From positions 1-64,000 of the forward strand of contig JALOBY010000001.1 of assembly GCA_023228045.1 (NCBI GenBank): DNA of 64,000 nucleotides. The letters are read 5' to 3'. Both the position numbers and the translations under genes were made by a program. The stretch comes from Endomicrobiales bacterium. GTDB lineage: Bacteria; Elusimicrobiota; Endomicrobiia; Endomicrobiales; JALOBY01. Shown here one piece after another: positions 53,147 to 62,462 of the stretch; within the stretch, counting starts at the first letter, position 1, and every line of letters begins with the position of its first letter. The notes under the pieces are model-generated. The model was not told where the DNA came from, did not search any database, and was given only the letters and a program-made list of their open reading frames with translations.

Positions 53147-53852
53147 TTGTTAAACTCATTAAAGTTTCTATTGAAATTACTTTTTGCATAAGATTTTCTA
53201 TATTGTCTTTATTTATTTCTTGCATATCAATGGAGTCTGCATAACTAAAAACTCCTGAGCTTTCTCTGCGTAAAAACTCTAATGTTGCCCCACAACCAAG
53301 CTTTTGCCCAAGGTCTCGTGCTATGCTTCTTACATAAGTTCCACTTGAACATTTTATTGTGCATAGCACACTTTTGCCATCACACTCTATTGTTTCAATA
53401 CTATTTACAGTTACTAACCGCTCTTTTCGCTCAATACTTATACCGGCACGCGCCAGCTGATAAAGTTTTTTGCCTTGCACTTTAATTGCACTAAACATTG
53501 GTGGTATTTGAGCAAGCTCACCTACAAATGTAGAAAGTGCCATATTTACCTCTGAAACACCAAAAGGTTCAAAGGGTTTTTGTTCAATAATAGTTCCTGT
53601 AATATCGTCTGTGTCTGTAGTTGTACCGAAGAGAATTTTAGCAAGGTATGTTTTTTCGCACCGCATCAGTTTGTCTTGCAGTTTTGTTGCTTTTCCAAAT
53701 ACTACCAAAAGAACACCTTGCGCCATTGGGTCTAATGTGCCGCAGTGCCCCACTTTTTTTACGCCAATTACTTTTTTTACACGATGAACAACTGCAAAAG
53801 ATGTTATGCCTTTGGGTTTATTAATGTTTAAAAGGCCGCTTTCAGGAAACAT
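53139..53852 (-). CDS. truB: tRNA pseudouridine synthase B
   Basis: TruB makes pseudouridine 55 in the T loop of tRNAs. The 237-residue protein has LLNINKPKGITSF (about 7-19), HCGTLDPMAQGVLLV with the catalytic aspartate (about 36-50), the thumb KTYLAKILFGTTTDTDD and CSSGTYVRSIARDLG. The C-terminal PUA domain is short or absent, as in many bacteria. It overlaps nrnA by 11 bases and ribF by eight. Confidence 0.95.
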   Translation of the reverse strand: MFPESGLLNINKPKGITSFAVVHRVKKVIGVKKVGHCGTLDPMAQGVLLVVFGKATKLQDKLMRCEKTYLAKILFGTTTDTDDITGTIIEQKPFEPFGVSEVNMALSTFVGELAQIPPMFSAIKVQGKKLYQLARAGISIERKERLVTVNSIETIECDGKSVLCTIKCSSGTYVRSIARDLGQKLGCGATLEFLRRESSGVFSYADSIDMQEINKDNIENLMQKVISIETLMSLTNA

Positions 53853-54819
53853 TAAACTTCTCTACTAAATAACTGCTAACGACTTTAATTGCATCATCTA
53901 TGCTGCCTAAAATACTGCACCCAGCTGCATTTTTGTGCCCACCGCCGCCAAAGTGCCCTGCTACTTCGTTAACATCAAAATAATCTTTTGACCTAAAGCT
54001 TACCTTGACTTTACCGGACGCATCCTGACGGAACAGCGCCCCAACAACACATTGCGGCAATAAAAGCGTATAATTTATAAGCCCTTCAGTTTGGCTGTCT
54101 TTAGCCCCTGCATTAACCAATACTTCGGGTGTTACAACCATATAGGCAAATTTTCCACCACACTCTACTTTAAGCGAGTTAAATGCCTCACCAAAAAGTT
54201 TTAATGTTGAAAGCGACATACTTGCATAAACTTTTTCATAAAGCTCCACAGGTCTTACGCCTGAGTCAACCATTCTGGCGGCAAAACGCAATGAGTTGGA
54301 GTTTGTGTTTGACTGCTGAAATTTACCTGTGTCGGTAAGCACACCAACATACAAACAAACGGCTTCTGAGGTTTGAATTTTTTCGTTTAAGGCATAGAAA
54401 ACATCTGCCACAAGTTCGGCGGTTGAAGAGCTTTTTGAATTTACATAATTTATATGCCCAAATGTGCCGGCACTAATATGATGATCCATATTTATTATTA
54501 CCTTTGCCTGATTTGAAGAAATAATAGCGCCCATGCGCTCAAGGTCGGAGCACTCTAAAATAATTGCCAAATCATAGGAAGATTCTGTTTTGGGTGCAAT
54601 TATAATGTCTTTTGCGCCAGGGAGAAACATCAGGTAATCGGGTATTGGGTCTTTGCTAAAAACACTTGGCAACTTACCTAATCGTTTTAATAAAGACGCC
54701 AAAGCAAGCGCCGAGCCAATTGTGTCGCCATCTGGCTTTAAGTGACCTGCAATAAAAACACTCTGGCTTTGTTTTATTACTTGCGCAATGGCTGTTGGTT
54801 CGTTTTTTTCTTCAAGCAT
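53842..54819 (-). CDS. nrnA: DHH/DHHA1 phosphoesterase (oligoribonuclease NrnA-like)
   Basis: NrnA-type proteins degrade nanoRNAs or pAp, and some cleave c-di-AMP. The 325-residue protein has the metal motifs GHLKPDGDTIGS (about 25-36), ILECSDLERMG and NMDHHIS (about 109-115), plus the DHHA1 C-terminal GHFGGGGHKNAAGC (about 289-302). The position between rbfA and truB is typical. Overlaps of eight and 11 bases with its neighbours show tight coupling. Confidence 0.93.
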   Translation of the reverse strand: MLEEKNEPTAIAQVIKQSQSVFIAGHLKPDGDTIGSALALASLLKRLGKLPSVFSKDPIPDYLMFLPGAKDIIIAPKTESSYDLAIILECSDLERMGAIISSNQAKVIINMDHHISAGTFGHINYVNSKSSSTAELVADVFYALNEKIQTSEAVCLYVGVLTDTGKFQQSNTNSNSLRFAARMVDSGVRPVELYEKVYASMSLSTLKLFGEAFNSLKVECGGKFAYMVVTPEVLVNAGAKDSQTEGLINYTLLLPQCVVGALFRQDASGKVKVSFRSKDYFDVNEVAGHFGGGGHKNAAGCSILGSIDDAIKVVSSYLVEKFNVS

Positions 54820-55207
54820 TTTTTTTCTTGGTTGTTTTTCGGCGGGTTTTTTTTGGTTCTATTTTTTCCTGCTCAATTTTATGAAGCAATTCAAATATCT
54901 TTTGAGCTTTTTGTGAAGTGTCATCGTACTGAAAAAAAAGTGTTGGTGTTCTGCGCAGATTTACTCTGCTGGCCAATTCGTGGCGCAAATGGCCTATGGA
55001 TTTCTGAAGTATTATTTTAGAACTTTCAACAACCTCAGGCGTTCCTATTACTGAGTAAAATACACGAGCATCTAATAAATCATCGGTCAATTTTACACCA
55101 GTAACAGTTACAAAACCAAGTCCAGGTTTATTAAACTCCAAAATAATTTTAGAAAGTTCTTGTAAAATCAGTTCAGCCACTCTAGTTGAACGCTTATATG
55201 CCAGCAT
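54812..55207 (-). CDS. rbfA: 30S ribosome-binding factor A
   Basis: RbfA assists 16S rRNA maturation. The 131-residue KH-fold protein reads RSTRVAELILQELSKIIL at the start, then FVTVTGVKLTDDLLDARVFYSVIG and LRHELASRVNLRRTPTLFFQYDDT, all typical. A lysine-rich tail (KKTRRKTTKKKNA) extends beyond the usual end. It follows infB by five bases and overlaps nrnA by eight. Confidence 0.94.
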   Translation of the reverse strand: MLAYKRSTRVAELILQELSKIILEFNKPGLGFVTVTGVKLTDDLLDARVFYSVIGTPEVVESSKIILQKSIGHLRHELASRVNLRRTPTLFFQYDDTSQKAQKIFELLHKIEQEKIEPKKTRRKTTKKKNA

Positions 55208-55212
55208 TTCAA

Positions 55213-57558
55213 TTACTCCGCAAGTTTTCTTGCCACTTTTTTCTGCTCAAAAACTTCAATTACATCGTCTACTTTCATTCCAATGAAATCGCTTATACCA
55301 ATACCACACTCATAACCCTTTTCAACTTCTTTTGCATCATCTTTAAATCTTTTAAGCGACACTATAGAACCTTCGTGAATTATAACACCGTCACGCATAA
55401 CTCTGGCAGTTGCGCCTCTAATTATTTTGCCTTCTAAAACCATACTTCCCGCTATGGTTCCAATTTTAGATGCCTTAAAAACCTGCCTAACTTGTGCTTT
55501 TCCTACTAAAACCTCTTTTATTTCAGGTTCAAGCATACCTTCCATAGCGGCCTTAACATCGGCTATTAAATCATATATGATTTTATAATTTCTTACGCTT
55601 ACACCTTCGTGTTCAGCAATTCTTTCCGCCGCAGGTTCTAACTTTACATTAAAACCTATCACCAACGCATCTGAAGCGGCCGCAAGCATTACATCGGACT
55701 CATTTACATTACCAACGCCACAATGAATTATGCGTAAATTTATTTCTTGTGATGGAAAACGCTCTAATGAGTCACGTATAGCTTCTATTGAACCCTGTAC
55801 ATCGCCTTTAACAACAATTCGCAAATCTTTTATTTTACCTGCACTTACATCTTCCAAAGACAGATGGTGGAGCGGCCTAAGATGATTTTCACGAATTTTT
55901 GATGCTCTGGTTTGTGCAATATCTCTTGCAATGCGTTCACTTTCAACAACCACAAACTTATCACCAGATTGTGGCGTGGAAGTTATACCAAGTACTTCTA
56001 CAGGTGTGCTTGGGCAGGCACTTTGCATTCTAATGCCATGTTCATCTTGCATTGCGCGTACTTTGCCATAAGTGTTACCGATAACAAAATTATCGCCAAC
56101 TTTCAGAGTTCCCCTTTGAATTAAAACAGTTGCAACTTGCCCTCGCCGAGGATCTAACTTTGCTTCAATCACCACTCCTGAAGCATTACTGTTTGGGTCA
56201 GCCTTTAGCTCCATAAGCTCGGCTTTAAGCAAAATCATTTCAAGAAGCAGGTCAATGTTTATACTTTTTTTAGCTGAAACATTTATTGTAATTGTATCAC
56301 CGCCCCAATCTTCAGGGACTAACTTATATTTTGATAACTCTTGCTTTATTTGTTCGGGATTTGCACCTGGAAGGTCTATTTTATTTATAGCAACTATAAT
56401 CGGCACATTGGCAGCTTTTGCATGGTCGATTGCTTCAATTGTTTGGGGCATAACTCCGTCTGTTGCGGAAACAACAAGCACTACTAAGTCGGTTGCTTTT
56501 GCACCCCTTGAGCGCATAGCCGTGAATGCCTCATGGCCTGGAGTGTCTAAAAACGCAATTTCACCTTTTGCGGTTTTTACTTTGTAAGCACCAATGTGCT
56601 GTGTAATACCACCCGCCTCACCACCTGCTATATTACTTTTTCTAATCGCGTCTAGTAATGAGGTTTTTCCATGGTCAACATGGCCCATAATTGTAACTAC
56701 CGGAGCGCGCGGCAACAACTTTGCGGGGTTTTCAATAACTTCGTGTTCAGCTTCATCTTCATAAAGTGAAACAAATGAAACCTCGTAGCCAAACTCTGTG
56801 GCAAGCAATTCTGCAGTGTCAGTGTCAATTTTTTGGTTTATTGTGGCAAGAGAACCCATGGTCAAAAGCTTCTTTAAAACATCTACGGGCTTTTGGTTCA
56901 TTTTCTCAGCAAGAATACGCACAGTTATGGTTTCGTTTATTGAAATTTTCTTTATCTTTTTTTCTTCTTCTATCTCTGGGGCATTCTGAGTTTGTTCGGC
57001 TGGGTTTTTTGGCGCATTCAATTCGGCAAGTTTTTCTTCAACCGCTTTGTTAATTTCTTCCGCGGTTCTTGGAACTGCTTTTTTAGTTTCTTGCTTTGGT
57101 GTTGCAACATCTACAACAACTGCCTTTACGGGTTTACTAACCACCTCTTTTTGAATATTTAAAACAATCTTTTTCCCTTTATGTGCTTTTTTATTTTGTT
57201 CTTTGGGTTCTTGTGGTTTTGGCACATCAGGTTTTACGCTTTGGTCTTCCTTTTTCGCTGCAACTTTTTTCTTAGCAGATACTTTTTCAACTGCAGATAT
57301 TTTTATAACCTCGCCGGTTTGCTCTTTTTTTGGCTGCACTGCCGCTTTTGTTTTTTTAGCTACAGTTGCTTTGGCCGATGAAACCTTTGAAGAGGTGGTA
57401 GTTTTTTTAACCTTTTTTTTAGCATCAGAAATAACAGCCACACCAACTTTTGCAACAGCTGCTTTTGGGGGCTTTGCAGTTTTTTTATCTGTATCGGCAA
57501 CTTTCGCAGTCACTTTCTTTTTAATTTCCTTAACTTCTTTTGCTTTCTTTTCCGTCAT
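55213..57558 (-). CDS. infB: Translation initiation factor IF-2
   Basis: IF-2 brings initiator tRNA to the 30S subunit. The 781-residue protein has a long, Lys/Ala/Val-rich, low-complexity N-terminus (about 1-200), an IF2_N module (ETITVRILAEKMNQKPVDVLKKL) and the GTPase domain (VTIMGHVDHGKTSLLDAI, DTPGHEAF, NKID). The C-terminal IF-2 domains end with GYECGIGISDF. The gene is 32 bases after nusA, in the normal order. Confidence 0.96.
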   Translation of the reverse strand: MTEKKAKEVKEIKKKVTAKVADTDKKTAKPPKAAVAKVGVAVISDAKKKVKKTTTSSKVSSAKATVAKKTKAAVQPKKEQTGEVIKISAVEKVSAKKKVAAKKEDQSVKPDVPKPQEPKEQNKKAHKGKKIVLNIQKEVVSKPVKAVVVDVATPKQETKKAVPRTAEEINKAVEEKLAELNAPKNPAEQTQNAPEIEEEKKIKKISINETITVRILAEKMNQKPVDVLKKLLTMGSLATINQKIDTDTAELLATEFGYEVSFVSLYEDEAEHEVIENPAKLLPRAPVVTIMGHVDHGKTSLLDAIRKSNIAGGEAGGITQHIGAYKVKTAKGEIAFLDTPGHEAFTAMRSRGAKATDLVVLVVSATDGVMPQTIEAIDHAKAANVPIIVAINKIDLPGANPEQIKQELSKYKLVPEDWGGDTITINVSAKKSINIDLLLEMILLKAELMELKADPNSNASGVVIEAKLDPRRGQVATVLIQRGTLKVGDNFVIGNTYGKVRAMQDEHGIRMQSACPSTPVEVLGITSTPQSGDKFVVVESERIARDIAQTRASKIRENHLRPLHHLSLEDVSAGKIKDLRIVVKGDVQGSIEAIRDSLERFPSQEINLRIIHCGVGNVNESDVMLAAASDALVIGFNVKLEPAAERIAEHEGVSVRNYKIIYDLIADVKAAMEGMLEPEIKEVLVGKAQVRQVFKASKIGTIAGSMVLEGKIIRGATARVMRDGVIIHEGSIVSLKRFKDDAKEVEKGYECGIGISDFIGMKVDDVIEVFEQKKVARKLAE

Positions 57559-57590
57559 TGTTAGTTTTCCTCTCTGGCATTGCTTGTCAT

Positions 57591-58844
57591 TTACTTAAGC
57601 TGCTTTTTGGCTGAGTTAATTATCTTTTCGGCTGTTTTTGCGCCAATACCCTGAAAAGCTGTTAGTTCATCTACACTGGAGTTCGCAAGTTTTTCAATAT
57701 TTGCATACCCTGCTTTTATAAGTATTTCAGCAGTTTTAGGACCTATACCTTCAATACTTGTAAGCTCCTGTGCCGATGTTGCAATCCTCTGTAATGACTC
57801 TGCATGGCGCTGCCCTTCCGACTTTATATCAATATGCCAGCCGGTAAGCTTTGCGGCAAGGCGCACATTATGCCCATTTTTGCCAATGGCAAGCGAAAGC
57901 ATATCATCGGAAACAATAACTTCCGCGCTTTTATTTTCTGGTGAAATTATATTAACACTAAGCACTTTTGCGGGTGAAAGTGCCGATGCAATGAACTTTA
58001 TTGGGTCGGTTGAAAAAGGAACTAAATCTATCCTTTCACCGTGCAATTCATCTATTATTGGCTTAACTCGCGCACCCTTAACGCCTACACAAGCACCAAC
58101 AGGGTCAACTTTTGAGTTGTTTGAAACAACAACAACTTTGGACCTCAATCCCGGCTCGCGCACAATATTTACAACGTCAACTAACTTTTCATAAATTTCT
58201 GGAACCTCAACTTCAAAAAGGCGCTTTACCATATCGCTATGAGAACGAGAAAGCACAACAACAGGACCGCGTGGTGTTTTATCAACACGCACAACCAAAG
58301 CTCTTATATGGTTGCCAATTGTAAAACGCTCCCTCGGAACCTGCTCAGAAATTGGCAATATAGCCTCAATTTTATTTAAATCAACCACAATGCTTCTATT
58401 CGCAAAACGCCAAACAACACCACTAACAAGCTGGCCTGTTTTTTTAGTGTATTCTTCAAACAGTTTATCTCTTTCTGCCTCGCGTATTTTTTGCACAATC
58501 ACCTGTTTTGCAGTTTGGGCGGCAATTCTTGAAAAATCTTCTGTATCTAATGGAATTCTTATTTCATCGCCTTCTTTAGCATTTGGTGAAATTTTCTTAG
58601 CTTCCGCTAAATCTATCTCAAGCATTGAATTATTAACAATCGCAACCACGGTTTTTATAACATTTGCCGAGAGGCGAGATGTTTCTGTATCTACCTTTGC
58701 TTCAACATTAACATTTTTGCCAACATGCTTTTTATACGCGGAAACAAGAGAACTTTCAATTACCGCGATAATATCTTCTTTTTTTATGTTACTTTCCTGT
58801 TCAATTCTTTGCAATGCGTCTAACAACTCATTTCTTTCCGACAT
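57591..58844 (-). CDS. nusA: Transcription termination/antitermination protein NusA
   Basis: NusA modulates pausing, termination and antitermination. The 417-residue protein has the N-terminal RNAP-binding domain, an S1 domain (about 130-200) and two KH domains (DPVGACVGVKGARVKPI and MLSLAIGKNGHNVRLAAKLTG). A C-terminal helix-hairpin-helix pair (SIEGIGPKTAEILIKAG and AFQGIGAKTAEKI) replaces the acidic repeats of E. coli. It is the second gene of the rimP operon, which begins with an attenuator-like leader. Confidence 0.95.
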   Translation of the reverse strand: MSERNELLDALQRIEQESNIKKEDIIAVIESSLVSAYKKHVGKNVNVEAKVDTETSRLSANVIKTVVAIVNNSMLEIDLAEAKKISPNAKEGDEIRIPLDTEDFSRIAAQTAKQVIVQKIREAERDKLFEEYTKKTGQLVSGVVWRFANRSIVVDLNKIEAILPISEQVPRERFTIGNHIRALVVRVDKTPRGPVVVLSRSHSDMVKRLFEVEVPEIYEKLVDVVNIVREPGLRSKVVVVSNNSKVDPVGACVGVKGARVKPIIDELHGERIDLVPFSTDPIKFIASALSPAKVLSVNIISPENKSAEVIVSDDMLSLAIGKNGHNVRLAAKLTGWHIDIKSEGQRHAESLQRIATSAQELTSIEGIGPKTAEILIKAGYANIEKLANSSVDELTAFQGIGAKTAEKIINSAKKQLK

Positions 58845-58878
58845 ACTCCCTCCAAATAAATATTCTTTATTATTTAAT

Positions 58879-59334
58879 TTAATCTAACTCTGGTGCAATA
58901 CGAGCTTTGTAAACATTGCTAAAAGCAATGAGCGCCTTTTTCCCTGTAACATCATCTATCTCAAGTGTCCCATTATTAAACGACAATAACTTACCGCTAA
59001 AATTTCTCTGATTATCAAATGTTTGATGTGTTGTAACGCGCACACCCTTGCCAACAAATTTAATAAAGTCCTTCTCTTTCTTTAAAACTCTGTCTATCCC
59101 GGGTGAAGATATCTCAAGCATATAATTACCAAGCGATGGAAACTCTGCATCCAAAAAAGTGCCAAGTTCTCTGCTTAAAGCAGCGCAGTCATCAAGTTTT
59201 ACTCCGCCTTCCTTATCAATAAAAACCCTTAACACACGCCTGCCAAACTCAGAAACATTTTGTATGTCAACAAGCTCTATTGCAAAGCGTGCAACAAACT
59301 CTTCAACTTTTTTTTCAATATCAATGTTTAACAT
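58879..59334 (-). CDS. rimP: Ribosome maturation factor RimP
   Basis: RimP is needed for 30S maturation. The 151-residue protein has the N-terminal domain LVDIQNVSEFGRRVLRVFIDKEGGVKLDDCAALSRELG and the signature YMLEISSPGIDRVLKKEKDF. It ends with an Sm-like domain (LLSFNNGTLEIDDVTGKKALI). It heads the rimP-nusA-infB run. Its ATG lies only 27 bases past a terminator hairpin, with the promoter on the far side of the hairpin. Confidence 0.94.
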   Translation of the reverse strand: MLNIDIEKKVEEFVARFAIELVDIQNVSEFGRRVLRVFIDKEGGVKLDDCAALSRELGTFLDAEFPSLGNYMLEISSPGIDRVLKKEKDFIKFVGKGVRVTTHQTFDNQRNFSGKLLSFNNGTLEIDDVTGKKALIAFSNVYKARIAPELD

Positions 59335-59352
59335 AAAACCCCGAATTCTTGT

Positions 59353-59384
59353 AAAAAAATAAGAGTGGCAAACTCCCCACTCTT
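59353..59384 (-). terminator. Terminator/attenuator directly before rimP
   Basis: The perfect 8-bp stem AAGAGTGG/CCACTCTT (59361-59368 and 59377-59384) is followed on the minus strand by seven U (complement of 59353-59359). It lies 65 bases past the PorV-like gene stop and just downstream of a TATAAT box, so it is also the first structure in the rimP leader. Confidence 0.85.
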
Positions 59385-59390
59385 AAAGTA

Positions 59391-59420
59391 ATTATAGCAA
59401 AAGCATTGACTATAAAGCAA
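59391..59420 (-). promoter_or_regulatory. Promoter of the rimP-nusA-infB operon
   Basis: A perfect TATAAT (59391-59396) and TTGCTT (59415-59420) are separated by 18 bases on the minus strand. The predicted start is near 59384, exactly at the base of the terminator stem. Confidence 0.6.
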
Positions 59421-59448
59421 CAGCAACACAGGTATTTAAACAACAGTT

Positions 59449-61251
59449 TTAGTTTAGCTCTTTTTTTACGCGTTCAAGGGCTTTAGTTGCTTTTTCGTGA
59501 GCAGGATTTAAGCGCAGTGTTATTTCCCACAAACGAATTGCTTCCGATGCTTTGCCCTGCGCATACATAATAAGGCCTTCTTTGTACTTTTTGTCGGCTT
59601 CGGCAACATTGACCACCACCTGCTCAGTTTTTGGTACATCAGCCATGTCTTGCTTTTTGCGGGTTTTTTGCTGTGGTATTGTTTTTGAAAGTTCTTCAAT
59701 TGACTTTTTAAGTAGCGCAGATGCCTTGTCTTGCCAGATAAGCGCAATATTGCCTTTTAAAGTTTTACAATAAACAATAAGTTCTTCCATTTTCTTTACG
59801 CATAAAACGAACTCTTTATTTGCAAAATGCTCTTCGCCTTGTTTATATAAACTATTCGTTTGCGCCTGTTCGTGCGCTTCTTGTTGGGCTAATTGCATAT
59901 CTGAAAGATGTTTTTTTGCAATTTCTATGTATTTGTTTAGTTCTACACGCTTATTATTTATTTCAAGCGTTTTATTCCACTGCGAAAGTGCGGTTCGATA
60001 ATCGCCAGTTTTGTAAGCGATAAACCCTTCAGCATAAGATATTTTTTCAAGATTGGAGCCATCGTATTTAGCATCTTGCTCCATTGTATTTACAATGTTT
60101 TGGTTAATTTCTCTGGCAGGAGCGCACTCCGAATATTCAAGTAATAAACTACAAAATTTTTCATCGGCATCAAGGTATTGTTCTGTATGATAGTCGGCTT
60201 TTGCTTGGTTGAAAAGTTTCTCCATCTCGGTTTTTCTGGCATTTTCAATTTCTTGTGCTTCTTTATAAGCCGATTGCGCCTCTTCGTAAAGTTGGGTATC
60301 TTTTTTATACTTTTTTTTGCTTTTCTTTTTTTCTTTAGAGCCCCATAGCACAGTTACACCAAAGCGATTAAATGCGGCATACTCCAAAAAGTCAATTGCA
60401 TAATTAAATTGCATAAAACCGATGTTGTAACCAAAACCGGCGTTTATACGATTTTCATTTATGCCACATCTTAATAAAAAACTCTCTAAAAATTTATATT
60501 CAGAGCCAATGGCAAAAGAACTTTTTTGCTCCTCATTTTTCACATCACAGGAAAAAGCTAGTGTGTCTGAATTAAACACCTTTTGCAAAACCGGAAATGA
60601 AAATACAAAGCCAGCTCTATAAATTTGCGGGTAACGCTCATTGACAGATACAAGCTTAATTGTGGGCTCAAGCAAGTTTGCCACAGAAGCGCCAACACTA
60701 ATGGTACTTAAGTTTCCAAAAACCGCGGGACCAGAAAAACTTTTAGATAAGCCCATGTCTAAACCAACTGAGCCTGCTTTTTTATCAACAAAATCTAAAT
60801 AAAAATACTTTAGTGAACATCCTGTTTCCAATGAATACAACTCTTTGATCTTATACGCCACGCTTGCGGAGCCAAGATATGTATTTGTTTTTATTATTCT
60901 TGGCACATCGTTTATGTTTTGCCTTAGCTCAATATCACCACTTGAAAGGTTTGACAACATCAATCCTGCACGAACACTTTCACTTAGTATAAGAGCAGTA
61001 GATAGGTTTGAGTAATTGGTACCGTCAAAAAGTAAAAAATGCGAAAAAACAGCATTGTTTGTATTCAACCTTGAAAGCAAAGATGGATTGTAAAAAGCCG
61101 AAGAGGCATCATCGCACTGTGCACAAGAGGTTTCTCCCCTGCCATAAGCCGCAACAGACGGCCCATGCGAAAAAAACGTCGTTCTTTGCGCGGCAGAACC
61201 AACGTTTAAAACTATGGATAATGCGAAAAAGACAAACAGAATTTTTTTCAT
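59449..61251 (-). CDS. PorV/PorQ-like outer-membrane barrel with C-terminal TPR region
   Basis: This 600-residue exported protein has a signal peptide (MKKILFVFFALSIVLNVGSA). An N-terminal barrel (about 22-310) of the PorV/PorQ (UPF0164) type follows: GPSVAAYGRGETSCAQCDDASSAFYNPSLLSRL is the classical start. After a Lys-rich linker (about 315-345) come helical TPR-like repeats to the end (EQYLDADEKFCSLLLEY, YDKAL-like, KYKEGLIMYAQGKASEAIRLWEITL). PorV in Bacteroidetes carries T9SS cargo at the surface. The ATG at 61251 overlaps the upstream stop (ATGA). Confidence 0.75.
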   Translation of the reverse strand: MKKILFVFFALSIVLNVGSAAQRTTFFSHGPSVAAYGRGETSCAQCDDASSAFYNPSLLSRLNTNNAVFSHFLLFDGTNYSNLSTALILSESVRAGLMLSNLSSGDIELRQNINDVPRIIKTNTYLGSASVAYKIKELYSLETGCSLKYFYLDFVDKKAGSVGLDMGLSKSFSGPAVFGNLSTISVGASVANLLEPTIKLVSVNERYPQIYRAGFVFSFPVLQKVFNSDTLAFSCDVKNEEQKSSFAIGSEYKFLESFLLRCGINENRINAGFGYNIGFMQFNYAIDFLEYAAFNRFGVTVLWGSKEKKKSKKKYKKDTQLYEEAQSAYKEAQEIENARKTEMEKLFNQAKADYHTEQYLDADEKFCSLLLEYSECAPAREINQNIVNTMEQDAKYDGSNLEKISYAEGFIAYKTGDYRTALSQWNKTLEINNKRVELNKYIEIAKKHLSDMQLAQQEAHEQAQTNSLYKQGEEHFANKEFVLCVKKMEELIVYCKTLKGNIALIWQDKASALLKKSIEELSKTIPQQKTRKKQDMADVPKTEQVVVNVAEADKKYKEGLIMYAQGKASEAIRLWEITLRLNPAHEKATKALERVKKELN

Positions 61252-62396
61252 TTCATTATTAGTAAGCGGCAAGTATCTTTATCTTCTTTTGAACCGTAAA
61301 GTTTTTTAATTACACAAACATAGCTGCCATTATATAGAACTGAGCCGGAGTCATCTGTACCGTTATATTCAATTTCATTTATTCCAGAAGGCAGGTTGTC
61401 TAAGGTGCGTTGCCAAACCAAATCGCCAAACTCGCTATAAATACTAATTGAAGCACTACCATTTTGCGACATATCAACAACAATGTGTGTTTTATCGGTT
61501 GAAGGGTTAAACGGGTTTGGGTAATTAAAACTGCGCTTTATCGTAGCTATGGTTGTAAATGAATACTTTTTACTGAGTGAGCTTGCGCCGTAGTTATCAA
61601 TTGCTTCAACCTGCCAAAAGTATTGTGTGCCATAATCAAGCGACTTCAATGTAAACTCAGTTAGCGGCCCTTCGTATATTTGGCTAAGCAATGAACTGTC
61701 TTTTCCAAAAAACAACCTGTATGTAACATTTGAACCTTCTGGGTCTTGCGCAAGCCACTTTAGTGTTAGCAAACCATTTGAAACAAACGCATTATCGGAC
61801 AAACCATTATTTACAAATCCACTAGGCCTTTCTGTTATGGCAAATGAGCTTGCCACAAGGTCGTAAGTTCCGGGGTATTGGGCATTTGTTGCAGAATAAT
61901 AATACCAATATAAGCCGGGTGTTAAATCTGCTTCTTTAGAGTATTGCAACGCGCCATTTGTGGAATTTTTAAAATCAAGGGTGAGAGTTGTTTTCTGCGC
62001 AGAACCATCTTTCCAATAGCAGACCAAAGGGTAACCTAAAGATGGAATGTTGCCATAAGGGTCTGTATAATTTAATGAAAATGTTGCCTTATTTTCTGAG
62101 GGAATGCAGAAGAAGTATGCACTGTGCGCACGGCTAACTAACTGTGGGCTTTCAAAAGCAACAAAGTCGACAAAATTGAAAAAACCTGTTTGTATTTCAA
62201 AACCATCAGGGTGGCTTTTTAGCTCACAAGAAGAATCTGCGTTGTACAAATCGACACTAACGGAGGCAGAAGATGGAAACAAAGAACAAGGAGCTATCGC
62301 AGTGAAGGCCTCAAACCCAAAACCACTTGATAAATCACACTGTCCTATTTGAGCAAATATAAGTAGAAAAAGCACGGCAAGCAATGTTTTTTGAAT
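61248..62396 (-). CDS. Secreted protein with FN3 domain and FlgD-like/T9SS-type C-terminal domain
   Basis: This protein of about 382 residues has a hydrophobic signal peptide, a beta-rich N-terminal half, a fibronectin type III-like domain (LTLKWLAQDPEGSNVTYRLFF ... YFWQVEAIDNYG), and a C-terminal YPNPFNPS motif. An FlgD-Ig-like fold follows the motif (ISIYSEFGDLVW, NGSYVCVIK), as in T9SS cargo proteins. No ATG lies at a plausible start. An AAAGGA site is placed seven bases before an ATT at 62396, giving MIQKTLLAVLFLLIFAQIG; a TTG at 62384 is the alternative. Confidence 0.7.
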   Translation of the reverse strand: MQKTLLAVLFLLIFAQIGQCDLSSGFGFEAFTAIAPCSLFPSSASVSVDLYNADSSCELKSHPDGFEIQTGFFNFVDFVAFESPQLVSRAHSAYFFCIPSENKATFSLNYTDPYGNIPSLGYPLVCYWKDGSAQKTTLTLDFKNSTNGALQYSKEADLTPGLYWYYYSATNAQYPGTYDLVASSFAITERPSGFVNNGLSDNAFVSNGLLTLKWLAQDPEGSNVTYRLFFGKDSSLLSQIYEGPLTEFTLKSLDYGTQYFWQVEAIDNYGASSLSKKYSFTTIATIKRSFNYPNPFNPSTDKTHIVVDMSQNGSASISIYSEFGDLVWQRTLDNLPSGINEIEYNGTDDSGSVLYNGSYVCVIKKLYGSKEDKDTCRLLIMK

Positions 62397-62462
62397 TATT
62401 GCATCCTTTGTAGATTATTTTCTAATTTCATATACAATAACACTACACCTAAAAAATATTTT

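Noticed and set aside
58312..58887. A 191-codon plus-strand frame opposite nusA
   Set aside because: It is antisense to conserved NusA domains, and its composition is that of a mirrored reading frame.
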